From: Sipunculus nudus
Taxonomy: Eukaryota > Annelida > Sipuncula > Golfingiida > Sipunculidae
Direction: 5' to 3'
Length of the DNA stretch: 64,000 bases
Assembly: GCA_026874595.1 (NCBI GenBank)
Contig: CM049320.1
Span: 14,676,488 to 14,740,487 of the forward strand
Shown: piece after piece, positions 44,083 through 55,655 of the stretch
How positions within the stretch are numbered: the first letter of the stretch is position 1
Layout of the letters: each line of letters begins with the position of its first letter
Notes under the pieces: generated by a model
What the model saw: only the letters and a program-made list of their open reading frames with translations
Told to the model about the DNA's origin: nothing
Database searches by the model: none
Position numbers and translations under genes: made by a program

Positions 44083-44785
44083 GAAGACAACGGCCAATGC
44101 TAGCGCCGCACATACACATGTAAGACTGCTGCTAAAAATAAAAGAGACATCTGTAACAACGTTTTCTTCTTTGTCTTCGCTGGCTTCTTCGGTGCAGAAG
44201 TGCAGCTGCGGCAAAAGCGCCAAGCTGGTGTTGTAACTCCAGCTGTAGCATAAACTCTAGTCTTCAGGGTGGCATCAGCTGATCCCTGCTGACAATTAGA
44301 GGTAAATACGTCTGATTAAGCATAGCCCTAGATCCCAACAATTTTTTATAACAGTTGCGTAGCTGATAGCACGACCAGTCTGGTCTTGCGGTGACCAAAG
44401 ACTGGTGGTACAGCCTTCTTGTTAGCTTCTACGACATCAAAATTTACAAATCAGTCGCAGCTGGATTTCGAACATTTTCAAAAACCACCTGCAACCGTTT
44501 TTCACCCAGTGATCAGCCACGACCTCCGCGACCGGTCGCACGTTCTTGTCTCGATGGTCCGGCGATTCCTCAAATTTTCAGTCGTGGACAGTTCGTTACC
44601 TGGTCGTATCTGTAGTGTGACCGGGGTTTAACAATTTGCCGGAATACATTTTATCTAAAACAGGATCTTAAATTGAGTATATTGAAAAAAAGTCAGTGTA
44701 AAGGAATATTGATGATCATATTGGAAGTCGGCTTATTTCTGTTTTGAGCCCTAACTTGAATATTAATGTTCCGATATATTTGGAT

Positions 44786-45572
44786 TGTTACAGAACCTAA
44801 TATAAACAGATCACGTATGGGAGATGAATGCAAATTTTTTTAATGGAGATAAAAATCAAATCAGATACTGTAACACTAGGCAGCGTGAAATGTCTAGGGG
44901 AATGAATAAAATAGTCAGTGGTTTTTTGGTAACAAATAAACATAATTTATTCTTAAATCAATCCTAACAATACAATTCACTAAATCAATACAATTATACA
45001 GTAAAACAGCGTTATAGCAACAAGTCAATACAATCACACAGAAAGATAATGGTACAGTACCTGGCTACCAATACCGTCAGCACGATAAGTCCTTTAAATG
45101 TAAACTTTCGGAGAATGACAGTCCCGTGGAAAGTTCTTTCAACTACCCAGAAAGTAAACTGAAGTCCAAGAGCATAAAATCTAGGAGAAAGTCTTTGAAA
45201 ATGTATAATTGCCGCATTCGTCGGATAAGGCCATAGAATCTGGCACACGCGTCTGCGTCCGCTGGAATCTGCTCTGCTGTCTGCCCTCTGGTTCTAAAAA
45301 ACAGCCCCATTATATACCTTCACACCCCAAGCCGGGAACTTTCCACTTCTCGAACAGTCTATAAGTTCTTGCACAACACGCGTTTCAGGAATTATCGAGA
45401 AGACATTGCTGTGCCTACCTTCACATATCAGGGCCATCACGTGACCCACGAACTGGCGTGAAAACCCAAGGCTCACATGACAACGAGAGTTCAACCAGTA
45501 CGGAATAAACATTAAATGTAACAACAACACCAGTTACGCCCGTGTCATATAATAAAAAGAGCACCTGTAACA
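44786..45572 (-). mobile_element. solo LTR, gypsy-type family, copy L3
   Basis: 787 bp from TGTTACAGAACCTAATATAA to GCACCTGTAACA, inverted relative to 49268-50069. The flanks are GGAT and GGAC, a 4-bp duplication with one change. Contains TCTGCGTCCGCTGGAATCTG and CAGCCCCATTATATACC (reverse of the promoter-like segment). Confidence 0.72.
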
Positions 45573-46249
45573 GGACCCAGGCTTGACCATCAGGTATGAA
45601 CAATGCAAATGGACGGAGAGAACGCCTCCAAACACAGGGAACATGCTGGAACCTTCTTCCTTCGTCATCCCAGTGTATAAATACAGCAACATTAGAGCAT
45701 CCTGGCGGAAAGCCGGTTAATGAGCGGTTACCTCTAGGTTCTCTACGGTGAACTATCGGACTGTTGCCGATACGTTGCCGGTGAATGTCGGTAAACACTC
45801 GGATAGAGTCGGTCTTATTCAGGTCAAAAAGGGGATGTCACGGTTGTTTGTCATGGTTCATCATCACGGTTGATTTTTTTTTCATGGTTTTGCGAATCTA
45901 TAGTCCCGGACCATCCATAATTTTACAATTCAAAGTCCGGCGTTTAAGCTTGAGGAGACCTTTGCATTTCATTGAATTGACATTTATGTAAACTTAATTA
46001 TCGTGTGCTTTACCGTGATTTATTATGGGTCTGTGCGTAAATTATAACTAGTGCAATGCAGGAAAGAATGACGGATAACCTGTCTTTCCGTGTCTTCCCG
46101 TGATAGGTGACATGCACGCGGCCTATGTTTCTTAAGAATTTTTGTTGTTATTTTTTTAATTTAAATTTTAATTTCAGTTTTCATTCTAACGTAACTACGT
46201 GTATGAGGTATATGTATAAATATGCAGAAATCCAGTAAGGTTTCGGCCT
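45573..46249. other. intergenic DNA, no gene recognised
   Basis: No exon or repeat end recognised between the solo LTR and the SINE. Confidence 0.35.
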
Positions 46250-46547
46250 ACGAGAGAAGGCAGTATCACACGTTTCCTCCAATTTTATGTCTTGGCGTTA
46301 ACCAGGCCCTGTTTGTACTGCACCTGCGGGCCCTTGGTATGTAAACATCCCCATTACTGGATCATACCACCGAGGAACCCCAAAAGGCGCACTCGAGTGT
46401 GAGCGAAACACGGCCTTCAGGCACAGCCTGCAGAGCGCTGACCCTGGGAGGGGGTCGACAGTGAAAAATCTCACCGCCTCGGCTGAGATTCGAACACACG
46501 ATCTCCCGGCTTTTAGTTATGTGCTCTACCCCGGAGCCAAAGTAGCC
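46250..46547 (-). mobile_element. tRNA-derived SINE with head, inverted
   Basis: The reverse complement starts at GGCTACTTTGGCTCCGGGGT with A-box-like GGGGTAGAGC and GTGTTCGAATCTC as B box, then GAGATTTTTCACTGTCGAC, CTCGAGTGCGCC and GTATCATACTGCC-type body. Same family as 13560-13916. Confidence 0.7.
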
Positions 46548-46732
46548 GTTGCACGCGGCCTGTCTGTTTGACCCAGGATCACAACCAATGATAACGTCTG
46601 TAGCATACACGGTCAATCTAAATCAGTTCAGCACTGTCAATTGCAAGGAACGCCAGGAAAGGTACTCGGTTTCGAGTTTTTGAACAATTCTAAAATTCTG
46701 ATTCCGGGACGCAACATAATATTTTTTCCCAG

Positions 46733-46875
46733 ACCAGGATGGAGGCTGGACTTACCCAGATGATCCGTCACGTACAGATTTATATGACAGCCACCCTTTC
46801 ACAAATCATGAATCAACGTGCCGCTCTGGCGTCTATTACATAAATATAGAACAAGAATGCAAGTGTACTTGCTGA
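46733..46875 (+). CDS. candidate terminal exon, Cys-rich tail, gene unknown
   Basis: A T-rich acceptor TTTTTTCCCAG ends at 46732. A phase-1 frame then runs 47 residues to TGA at 46873-46875, containing GGWTYPDDPSRTDLYDS, FTNHESTC, GVYYINIEQ and ECKCTC. I do not recognise it and found no upstream exon. A diverged inverted copy of the second half lies at about 47075-47160, which makes a repeat origin equally possible. Confidence 0.25.
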
Positions 46876-48699
46876 ACGGACAAAATGTGAACAATACATT
46901 GCTCGCACGCCGCCTAAACAAGAACATGCGCAAACCAGGAACGGTACAGGTTTATATGGTTTATTTGGTGGTCAAGTTTCTCGATGCCCACCCGACCATG
47001 CTCATCGTTTGGTCCAGCCTTGCTTCGTAAGCCGCAAACAACAAGTTTATGCGAGTCATATTTTTTTCGGGTCAATTGCCTTGTTCATTATTCATGAAAT
47101 AGACGCCAGAGCAGTTGGCCGAATCAAGGTATGTGAAAGTGTAGCTGCCACATACTTGGTAATATGAAGATAAACGTGATATGATATGTTGCTACAATAA
47201 TATCAATGAGACCCAATGAATTAAAAAAAAAGCGCTTACGGCAAAAGGCTACTTCTATGGCTTGTTTTCAATAGCTCTTCTGATACTAAAAAACTATTGA
47301 TTACGTAATGAGGATACCCAGGTGGCAGAAAATAATGTTCATTAAACCTTCAATATTTTATATAATTTATGCATGTAATGGCAGCGATAACCTGTCGTTA
47401 TATCATTATACGGAATCTGGAGTAAATTTGATCAAATTACTTCACAGTTCAATGCTTTAATGGATAATAAGTCATCAAAAATGACGTTTTATAGACTTCT
47501 TTATCTTATTCCCTGGTTGTAAGCATATATTATGTATACTTATGCCTCATCAACCGATTACTATAATGAGATTATCACCGAAAAAAGACTGACAGTTATG
47601 TGAGAATTACTTATTAGTTATTCAAATACCAGGGAAGATTCAGAGTAAAACACCTAATTTGATGACTCGTGTAGGCTGATCAAATCACTTAGACAACCCC
47701 ATCGCTTTGATAATTGGACTACTAAAAGGTTGTCGCATTAATTTAAAATAATTATATCTGAGACGAAACAGAAACGATATTGTGCATAGAACATGAACCT
47801 TGATGGACACGGATTGATTAAAATATTAGGGGATATCAGCATTTTCAACCATTTTCAACTAATGCATTCCAAGCTTAATTCGTCATGGATACGATTCCAA
47901 AACGAAACAAAAAGCATATTCCCTAGAGTGTAGGGAGACTTACAGGGCCTGATGAGTTCATTTCTTTATAATTATATGGTGTTCAGATGTTTTCTTCCGG
48001 AAGACTCCCAACCTATGAGAAAAAGATCGATAAGAAATTTCCCCTTTTCTTCTTCTTTCTTTCTTCTGCCGGTGTTTGCGCCAGGCTGGGCGACCTGTTG
48101 GGTCTCGTTGTACGACCAGGATAAGACAATCCGTCGCAATCCTTTCTTCGTGCGATACTCTTATACATATTATTTGACCGATCAGTGGTCGTGGAGGCAT
48201 ATTATTGGCTTAAACAGGGTTAGACCATCGTAGTACGGTCGCACGATAAACTGTCACCGCGTAAAGACAACTTATGATTAGTTACAACCACCCACGACCT
48301 TATCCAAAACGCCTTAAGCCAAGCATACACGTTACAAAATGGGAGAGATTCGAATAAGTTATTTCCAATGTAACGTCATATCGTTAATACCTAAGATTCG
48401 TATGGTATTTTCCCGTACATTATAGGAAATTTGTGCAAAAGGGAATGGGATAACTAGATAAAATACTGATCAACAACATGGCTGTCCATGAAGCAGTTGG
48501 TTCTTTATACCACAGAGATTTGACTTTACCCGCCACGAACAGGAAATAAAAGAAGGGACGTGGAAAAGAAAGCCACTAAAGTCCAGCGTTAGTCCAGCTG
48601 CCAGTAGGGGGTACCTATGAGTTCTCTAAAGTATAAGGTTTTTTTGATCGTCTCCTGATTTGGGTTGGATTGTCCTCACGACAGCCTTGGTCAACTTTA
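46876..48699. other. intergenic DNA, no gene recognised
   Basis: It holds the inverted relative of the 46733 segment (47075-47160) and CGACCA/GTCGTG words near 48105-48300 like those inside the TIR element at 42579-44630. No exon recognised. Confidence 0.35.
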
Positions 48700-49180
48700 G
48701 AATATGCAAATAAGGAGCGCCATTGAGGAAATTCTATTTTCTTCCATATCTCAAGAACTAACCATGATAATTGGTCGAAGATTTTGGCAAGACCTAGGTT
48801 TTCATTGTCAAAGATTCAAATAAAACCCATATAGCAACGGTAGTTTAAGTATTTTAAATTTTGATGAGCAATTAAGGGCCGCCGTTGATGAAAAGTGTAC
48901 CTTCCCTGTACCTTCCCTATTTAAAGAACTAACCATTCATATGTCTAGACATATGTTTTCATGGGCAAAGGATCAAATAAAACCATATTAACAAAGTATA
49001 CTTTACTCGATATTGGAAATATCGAACATTTTGTCCACACCTAGGTTCTCATTGTCAAACATTCAAATGTAACTATGTGAACAATGGGTTAGCTGAAATT
49101 TAATATGCTTATCTCGGATGCCATTACATGAAATCTTGACATAGGTTTTCATTCTCAAAGATTGTTTAAAGACCATCAGA
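48700..49180 (+). repeat. degenerate ~170-bp repeat, left inverted arm
   Basis: About three units with CATATCTCAAGAACTAACCAT, GACCTAGGTTTTCATTGTCAAA and GATTCAAATAAAACC. The same units appear inverted at 54250-54750, flanking about 5 kb of mostly mobile DNA. Confidence 0.5.
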
Positions 49181-49197
49181 ACAAATGCCTGATGTTC

Positions 49198-49199
<2 letters not shown>

Positions 49200-49241
<42 letters not shown>
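49200..49241. repeat. (TA)n microsatellite
   Basis: About 42 bp of TA, 27 bp left of the solo LTR. Confidence 0.9.
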
Positions 49242-49246
<5 letters not shown>

Positions 49247-49267
49247 TATATTTATAATATATAATAT

Positions 49268-50069
49268 TGTTACGGGTGTTCTTTTTTATAGCGCGGGGGT
49301 AACTCCTGTTGTGACACCCTCGCCGAGCCGTTTGTTACATTCTATGTTTAATCCGTACTGGTTGAACTCTCGTTGTCATGTTAGCCTTGGGTTTACACGC
49401 CTGGCCGAGGTCACGTGATGAGCCTGGTATGTAGAGATACACAGCGCTGTTTTTCTAGAGAATTCCTGAAACGCGTGTTTACTGTGTTGTGCGAGATCCT
49501 TAAGACTGTTCGAGGAGTGGAAAATTCTCGGCCTGAGGTGTGATGGTAAATAAAGGGGCTGTGTTTTAGAACCGGGAGAGAGCAGAGAAGATTCCAGCGG
49601 ACGCAGAAGCGTGGGTCAGTTTCTGGGGCCTTATCCGACGAATGCGGCAATTATAGATTTTCTAAGACTTTCTCCTGGATTTTATGCATTTGGACTTCAG
49701 TTTACTTTCTGGATTGTTACAAGAGCTTCACACTTGACTCATTCTCCGAGAGAATACATTTAAAGATCTTATCGTGGTGACGGTGTTGGTAATCCAGGTA
49801 CTGTGTTCATTATTTTCTGTGTGATTGTATTGACTTTTGGCTATACCGCTGTTTTACTGTATAATTGTATTGATTTAGTGTATTGTATTGTTAGGGTTGT
49901 TTTAAGAATAAATTATATTTATTTGTTAACACAAAACCACTGACTTCTTTATTCATTCCCCTAGACATTTCACGCTGCCTAGTGTTGCGGAATCTTATTT
50001 TTTTTATCTCCGTTACAGAATTTGTGTTCATCACGCATACGTGATCTGTTTATATTAGGTTCCGTAACA
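49268..50069 (+). mobile_element. solo LTR, gypsy-type family, copy L4
   Basis: 802 bp from TGTTACGGGTGTTC to TTCCGTAACA with ATAT on both sides (49264-49267, 50070-50073). The ends TGTTACGG/CCGTAACA are inverted. It carries AAATAAAGGGGCTGTG (promoter-like) and AAGAATAAATTAT (poly(A)-like) in the expected order for U3-R-U5. Confidence 0.75.
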
Positions 50070-51581
50070 ATATATATATATTGAAAATGCAAATTACGGT
50101 AGTCATTGTGGTGTAATCTATTTTCTCCAGTATATATTTAAAAATATTGATAAATGGTCAAATATATTTGCTAATTCTGAGTTTTTTTAAACTAGTATAT
50201 AAAGCTTACATTAATCTATGAGTAAGAATGGGTAAACTTTCTTTGCTTAATATTATGACGTTAAGTCAAAATGTATAGTGCATCAATCATTTGTATTTAA
50301 ATATTCGAATGGCGTTTAACATAAAATATATCTGTTTATAGATTGTCTACTTAACTTGGCCAGTTTATGTTATATGGAGAGTATATCAAGATATATAGAT
50401 AAATATATTAGATAAAATCATTAGGATGTAAATAAATTTTTTAACCATTTGGCTAATTTATTTGGTTGATATATAGTTTTTTCTAGAAAACCAAGTCCTA
50501 CAGGGACCACATCAGATCAACTAGAATAAATATGCCAAGGCGTATATCCTTATCATCACAATATCACCTCTTCCGATTTACATGCACTTTAGGTATACCT
50601 TTTGTTAGTTTATGTAAACTGTAAAGTTTTTTGTCTTAACATCATGGCGTCTATAAGTCTATTTTCCAAGGCCGAAGTTCCAATTGTCGAGGATATTTAA
50701 AGGAAGCAAAAGAATCAATACATATATAAATGTTTGTTGTCATGATATTTGGAGATGTAGTTTTACTTAATTGTCATATCGTCACCTCTGTTATGTTCTT
50801 ACATTATAATACCGATAATGTAAAATCCCTGCTTGTTTGATCGTAATATAAGCTAGTATATTTGCAGTCCATAGTAGACATACATCAATAAGGTCCTATT
50901 GGTAGAAATTCTATTATGCCTATCATGATATGCTTTTAGCTTTTGTCCGGCGGTTTGGCCTTTGACAAACATTCCTGTCTATAAAAAAAACTATATTAAT
51001 ATAATCTTCAGTGTGTGCACGACTACTCTTCTCAAACACTGATGAATATTCCAAACAGGGCATTGGTTCTGGCCTGCCTGATCCGATATAATTTGAACTG
51101 GTGAAACACTCTTATTTCACAAATAAACAAGCTCCATTGTTAAAAATGAAACTGACCATGGGCGAGCTACTTCTCTCCAAGACTTGAGATGCGCAACAAA
51201 TTCTATTCAGAGTCGACAAACATCAAGACAGGTGATTAAAATAGCGGTTTTGTCAGCGGTAAGTTACCTTGTTATTTTTACCTATCCTGATTATTTATCG
51301 TTACAATCTGATGCTATAAATGATGCTTTAAAAGATAATAATATAGAAATAATTCGGGAGTCATATTTATGCGATTTACCAATTTATTTTTCAAACAAAT
51401 TGTTTTTAATTTTTACACCGAGGCTTTCCATAATGATTTACCTAATTTGCATGTGAAAGACATAAATTTTTGTTTGTGATTGTGTGAAAATCTGTGACCA
51501 AAAGGGCTTACTGGTCAAATTTTCATGTTTTTATTCCCGCCTGAAGATGGAAAACTTGATAAAAGTAAATGTAATTTAAAC
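50070..51581. other. AT-rich intergenic DNA, nothing recognised
   Basis: No exon or repeat end recognised; a 90-codon frame at 51184-51456 shows no domain. Confidence 0.35.
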
Positions 51582-53790
51582 TTTTTAGCTCAGCTGTCAT
51601 CTGAGCTATAGCGATCACTCTTTGTCCGTCGTCCGTCCGGCCATGCGGCCGTCTGTCCGTTAACAAGGCACAAATCGTAACCACTGGACCTGGAATCTTC
51701 TAACTTTACATCCAGTGAGGTCCATGAAAAATCTCCTTGGATTTTGGTCTCTGTTACCAAAAGTACCCCCCAGAATAATGAAAAATTTGATACAAAAGCT
51801 CAAATATCTGAACAACTAATGCATTGATCACCATGATTCTTTGCACTGTTATTGATCATGGAGTGTTTCATCAGTTTCTACAGACTGGTGGCGCCACCTG
51901 TATTTTTTTCAATTTTTTACGATTTTTTTTCTATATTTTTGAGTCCTCAAAAGATGCCGTCATGTGTTAATAGGGCACAAATTTTAATGACTAGACCTAG
52001 AATATTTTTACTTTACATCCAAGGAGGTCCATTTAAAGTCTTCTTGGAAACCTGGTATTAGGGCTCTGTTACCCATATCCTTGGAGCTAAGGGGCTCCGA
52101 AGTACCCCCAGAATAATGAAAAATTTGATACAAAAGCTCAAATATCTGAACAACTAATGCATTGATCACCATGAATCTTTGCACTGATATTGATCATGGA
52201 GTGTTTCATCAGTTTCTGCAGACTGGTGGCGCCACCTGTATTTTTTTTTATTTTTTACGATTTTTTTTCTATATTTTTGAGACTTCAATAGATGCCGTCA
52301 TGTGTTAATAGGGCACAAATTGTTATGACTAGACCTAGAATATTCTTACTTTACATCCAAGGAGGTCCATTAAAAGTCTTCTTGGAAACATGGTATTAGG
52401 TCTCTGTTACCCATATTCTTCTAGCTATGGGGCTCCGAAGTACCCCCCCCCCCCAGAATAATGAAAAATTTGATACAAAAGCTCAAATATCTGAACAACT
52501 AATGCATTAATCACCATCATTCTTTGCATGAATATTGATCTTGGGATGTTCCATCACTTTATGTGGACTGGTGGTGCCACCTATATTTATTTCCAATTTT
52601 TACAATTTTTTTTCTCTTTTTTTCAAACCTCAATGAAACTGTCATCTGTTAACAGGGCACAAAATGTAACCACTGGACCTGGAATCTTCAGACTTAAAAT
52701 CCAGGGAGGTCCATGAAAAATCTCTGAAATTAGGTCTCTGTTACCCATATCCTTGGAGCTATGGGGCTCCGAAGTTCCCCCCAGAATAATGCATAATTTG
52801 ATACAAAAGCACAAGTATCTGAATAACTACTGCATTGATCACCATGATTCTTTGCATGTATATTGATCATGGGATGTTCTATCAGGTCCTGCAAACTGGT
52901 GGCGCCACCTGTATTTTTTTTTCCAATTTTTACGATTTTTTCTCTTTATTTTTGAGACTTTCAAAGAAGCTGTCATCTGTTAACAGGGCACAAATTGTAA
53001 CCGATGGACCTAGATTCTTCTAACTTGACATCAAGGGAGGTTCATGAAAAGTCTCTGTGAAAACATGAAATTAGGCCTCTGTTACCCATATCCTTCGTAG
53101 TAATTACCCCTCAGAATAATTAAAAATTTGATACAAAAGATCCAGTATCTGAATAACTAATGCATTGATCTCCATGATTCTTTGCAGGCATATTGATCAT
53201 GGAGTGTGCCATCAGTTTCCTGCAAACTGGTGGCGCCACCTGTATTTTTTTTTTACTTTTTAGGCATTTTTCATGTATTTATGAGACCTCCAAATGAAGT
53301 GGTCATCTGTTAACATGGCACAAACTGTAACTGCTGAACCTAGAATCTTCTTACTTGATATCCAGGGTGACTAATGAAAAATCTCCTTGGAAACCGGACA
53401 TTAGGTTTCTGTTACCCATATTCTCCGAGCTAAAGGACTCATAAATACCCCCAAGAATAATAAAAAAAATGATACAAACAAAAGCTCCAGTATCTGAATA
53501 ACTAATGCCTTGCTAGCCATGATTCTTTGGATATATATTGATCATGGAGTGTTTCAACATTTCCTGCAGACAGGTGGCACTACCTGTATTTTTTTTCAAA
53601 TTTTTACGCATTTTTTTTCTATTTATGAGACCTTCAAATGAAGTTGTCATCCATCTAAAAGCCAACTGAAACCCATTTCTAAGGACTCTTCACAAAATTC
53701 ATGATTTGTTTGCACTCTGGTAGTCATTTTGCTCATTGTTCATCATTCCTTGAATTCAGCTGAGCGTCATTGCCCATAGGCCACTTGTTA
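51582..53790 (-). mobile_element. tandem-unit repeat element, copy R2 (inverted)
   Basis: Six units of 325-346 bp; the anchor ATTGATCATGG.GTGTT recurs near 51851, 52191, 52537, 52862, 53191 and 53529. The left end is the AGCTCAGCTGTCATCTGAGCT hairpin followed by GTCCGTCGTCCGTCCGG; the right end is GCCCATAGGCCACTTGTT. It is the reverse of R1 at 4888-6357 but has about twice as many units. Units contain CTGGTGGCGCCACCTGTATT, T-runs with TACGATT, and AATAATGAAAAATTTGATAC. Confidence 0.7.
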
Positions 53791-54249
53791 ACTAATTTAA
53801 GAATGTATAACTTGAGGTTTAATATGCAAAGGGTCGTGAATAACACGGTCATAATCTGTCGTGAAGACCTTAGAGCAAAATACTGGGGGCAGTATACGGG
53901 ATTGAATCATGTCCTTTTGGCCGAAAACCAATACCACAGCCACTGGGCTCCGTCCTAGTAAAATGACATTATAAAAGTTTCTGACTAAAATATTGTCGAA
54001 ATGCTGTTTCTTGAAGGAAAGCCTTCATTTGTTTACTAAAAATGAAAATCACTTTAAATTTTAAAATAAATAAAACAATTTTTCCTTGAATCAATAGTCG
54101 TTAAACTTGAGTCTTATATTATGTGACTAAACATTATAGTAGTTTCTTTTATAATGCCGAAGATTATCTGAGTTTTTTTCCTGATGTTTCTATTACAATC
54201 TTGTTAAAGAAAACCTAGCGTATCAAATTTGACAGCTGCCAAGGTTAGA

Positions 54250-54750
54250 TTAAATATTGAAGAAAGAAGGTTTAGACAATTTGTTTACATGACCATTGAA
54301 ATATTTCATAAACCGTTGTTACTTTGAATCTTTGAACGTAAAACCCAAGGTCTAGACACAATGTTCGACAAGTTAGTATGGTTAGTTCTGGATGTATCAA
54401 TGGCGGTCCCAATTTGCATAATAACGTTTTATATACGAAATAAATCGTTGTTAACATTGTTTCATTTGAATCTTTGACCACAAAACCCAGGTCTGGACAG
54501 AATATTTGACAAGTATCAATGTTAGTTCTTGAGATATTAGGGAAGGTAGAATTTTCATCAATGGCAGCCCTAATTTACGTTTAAAGATTTAAAATACTGA
54601 CTAAACCGTTGCTGTTATGATTTTATTTGAATTTTTTACGATGAAAACCTACGTCTAGACGCAATATTCGACCAATGATCATGACTCGTTCTTGATATAA
54701 TTAAGAAAAATAGAATTTTCGTCATTAGTGGCCATAATTTGCATATTACA
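54250..54750 (-). repeat. degenerate ~170-bp repeat, right inverted arm
   Basis: Inverted units of the 48700-49180 repeat: TTTGAATCTTTGACCACAAAACCCAGGTCTGGAC, written here as TTTGAATCTTTGA and AAAACCCAGGTCTGGAC, plus AGTTCTTGAGATATTAGG. Confidence 0.5.
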
Positions 54751-54984
54751 AATGCTGTCCAAGGCCGACAACCCAACTCAAAAGCATCAGTGGAACCCTA
54801 CCAACATAGATCCACTAAAAAACCTTGTACTATAGACAATTCATAGGTTCGCTATGGACTATATATAGGCGGCAACTCAACTATACGAACACGTTGTGAA
54901 ATTTAGAAACTATACTTTATGAAAATGTCACGATACGAAAATGTCGAACATGCTCGTAAAAATTACAATACAATACGAAGCCGA

Positions 54985-55655
54985 GATCGTAGGGCTTCGT
55001 ACCGTATGGCAACATACACACTGCGTTAATAAGCCAAGAAGCCGGAATTTTTTATGGATCCTACTTCGGGTTATATCGCATGCAGATATCGTATCGTTTT
55101 CGTTAGGCTGGATGTGGCTAAAACATAAAGGGTATCTATGACTCTTAGTGAGCCGTTCACAGATTCTCAAAAGCTACTGCACATATTTGCTCAAGTGAAT
55201 CATAAAGAGATCGTAGGGCTTCGTACCGTATGGCAACATACACACTGCGATAATAAGCCAAGAAGCCGGATTTTTTATGGATCCTACTTCGGGTTATATC
55301 GCATGCAAATATCGTATCGTTTTCGTTAGGCTGGATGTGGCTAAAACATAAAGGGTATCTATGACTCTTAGTGAGCCGTTCACAGATTCTCAAAAGCTAC
55401 TGCACATATTTGCTCAAGTGAATCATAAAGAGATCGTAGGGCTTCGTACCGTATGGCAACATACACACTGCGATAATAAGCCAAGAAGCCGGAATTTTTT
55501 ATGGATCCTACTTCGGGTTATATCGCATGCAAATATCGTATCATTTTCGTTAGGCTGGATGTGGCTAAAACAAAAAGGGTATGTATGACTCTTAATGAGC
55601 CGTTCACAGATTCTCAAAAGCTACTGCACATATTTGCTCAAGTGAATCATAAAGA
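54985..55655 (+). repeat. 223-bp tandem repeat, three near-identical copies
   Basis: GATCGTAGGGCTTCGTACCG starts at 54985, 55209 and 55432 (periods 224 and 223). Copies differ at only a handful of positions, for example GTTAATAAG/GATAATAAG and CATAAAGGG/CAAAAAGGG. The short frames on both strands are copies of the unit, not genes. The high identity indicates recent tandem duplication or homogenisation. Confidence 0.88.

Larger units (their letters stand above)
42966..44158 (-). mobile_element. internally deleted gypsy-type LTR retrotransposon
   Basis: On the minus strand: the first ~70 bp of a 5' LTR (44158 down to about 44088), then an RNase H remnant (44082-43931), about 125 bp of trailer, a polypurine tract and a full 3' LTR (43797-42966). 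It is bounded by the 4-bp duplication ACGT (42962-42965, 44159-44162), so it inserted as a unit and then lost, or already lacked, most of its interior. No gag, protease, RT or integrase is visible. Confidence 0.78.
42579..44630. mobile_element. TIR DNA element, interrupted by a gypsy insertion
   Basis: Left end TAAAGCCACGGTCACACTGA..ATACGAC and right end GTCGTATCTGTAGTGTGACC GGGGTTTA are inverted repeats of about 28 bp. The interior is dense in GTCG/CGAC words (TCGTACGACT, GTCGCACGACC). The LTR element at 42966-44158 with its ACGT duplication interrupts it; without it the element is about 855 bp. A TA duplication at the ends is possible. No transposase ORF. Confidence 0.65.

Noticed and set aside
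54928-55617. Five similar short frames of 63-80 codons on both strands
   Set aside because: All are copies of the same 223-bp tandem unit; no start or stop context is conserved beyond the repeat itself.
54985-55655. CRISPR-like direct repeats
   Set aside because: Units are 223 bp with no short repeat/unique spacer pattern, and the genome is eukaryotic.
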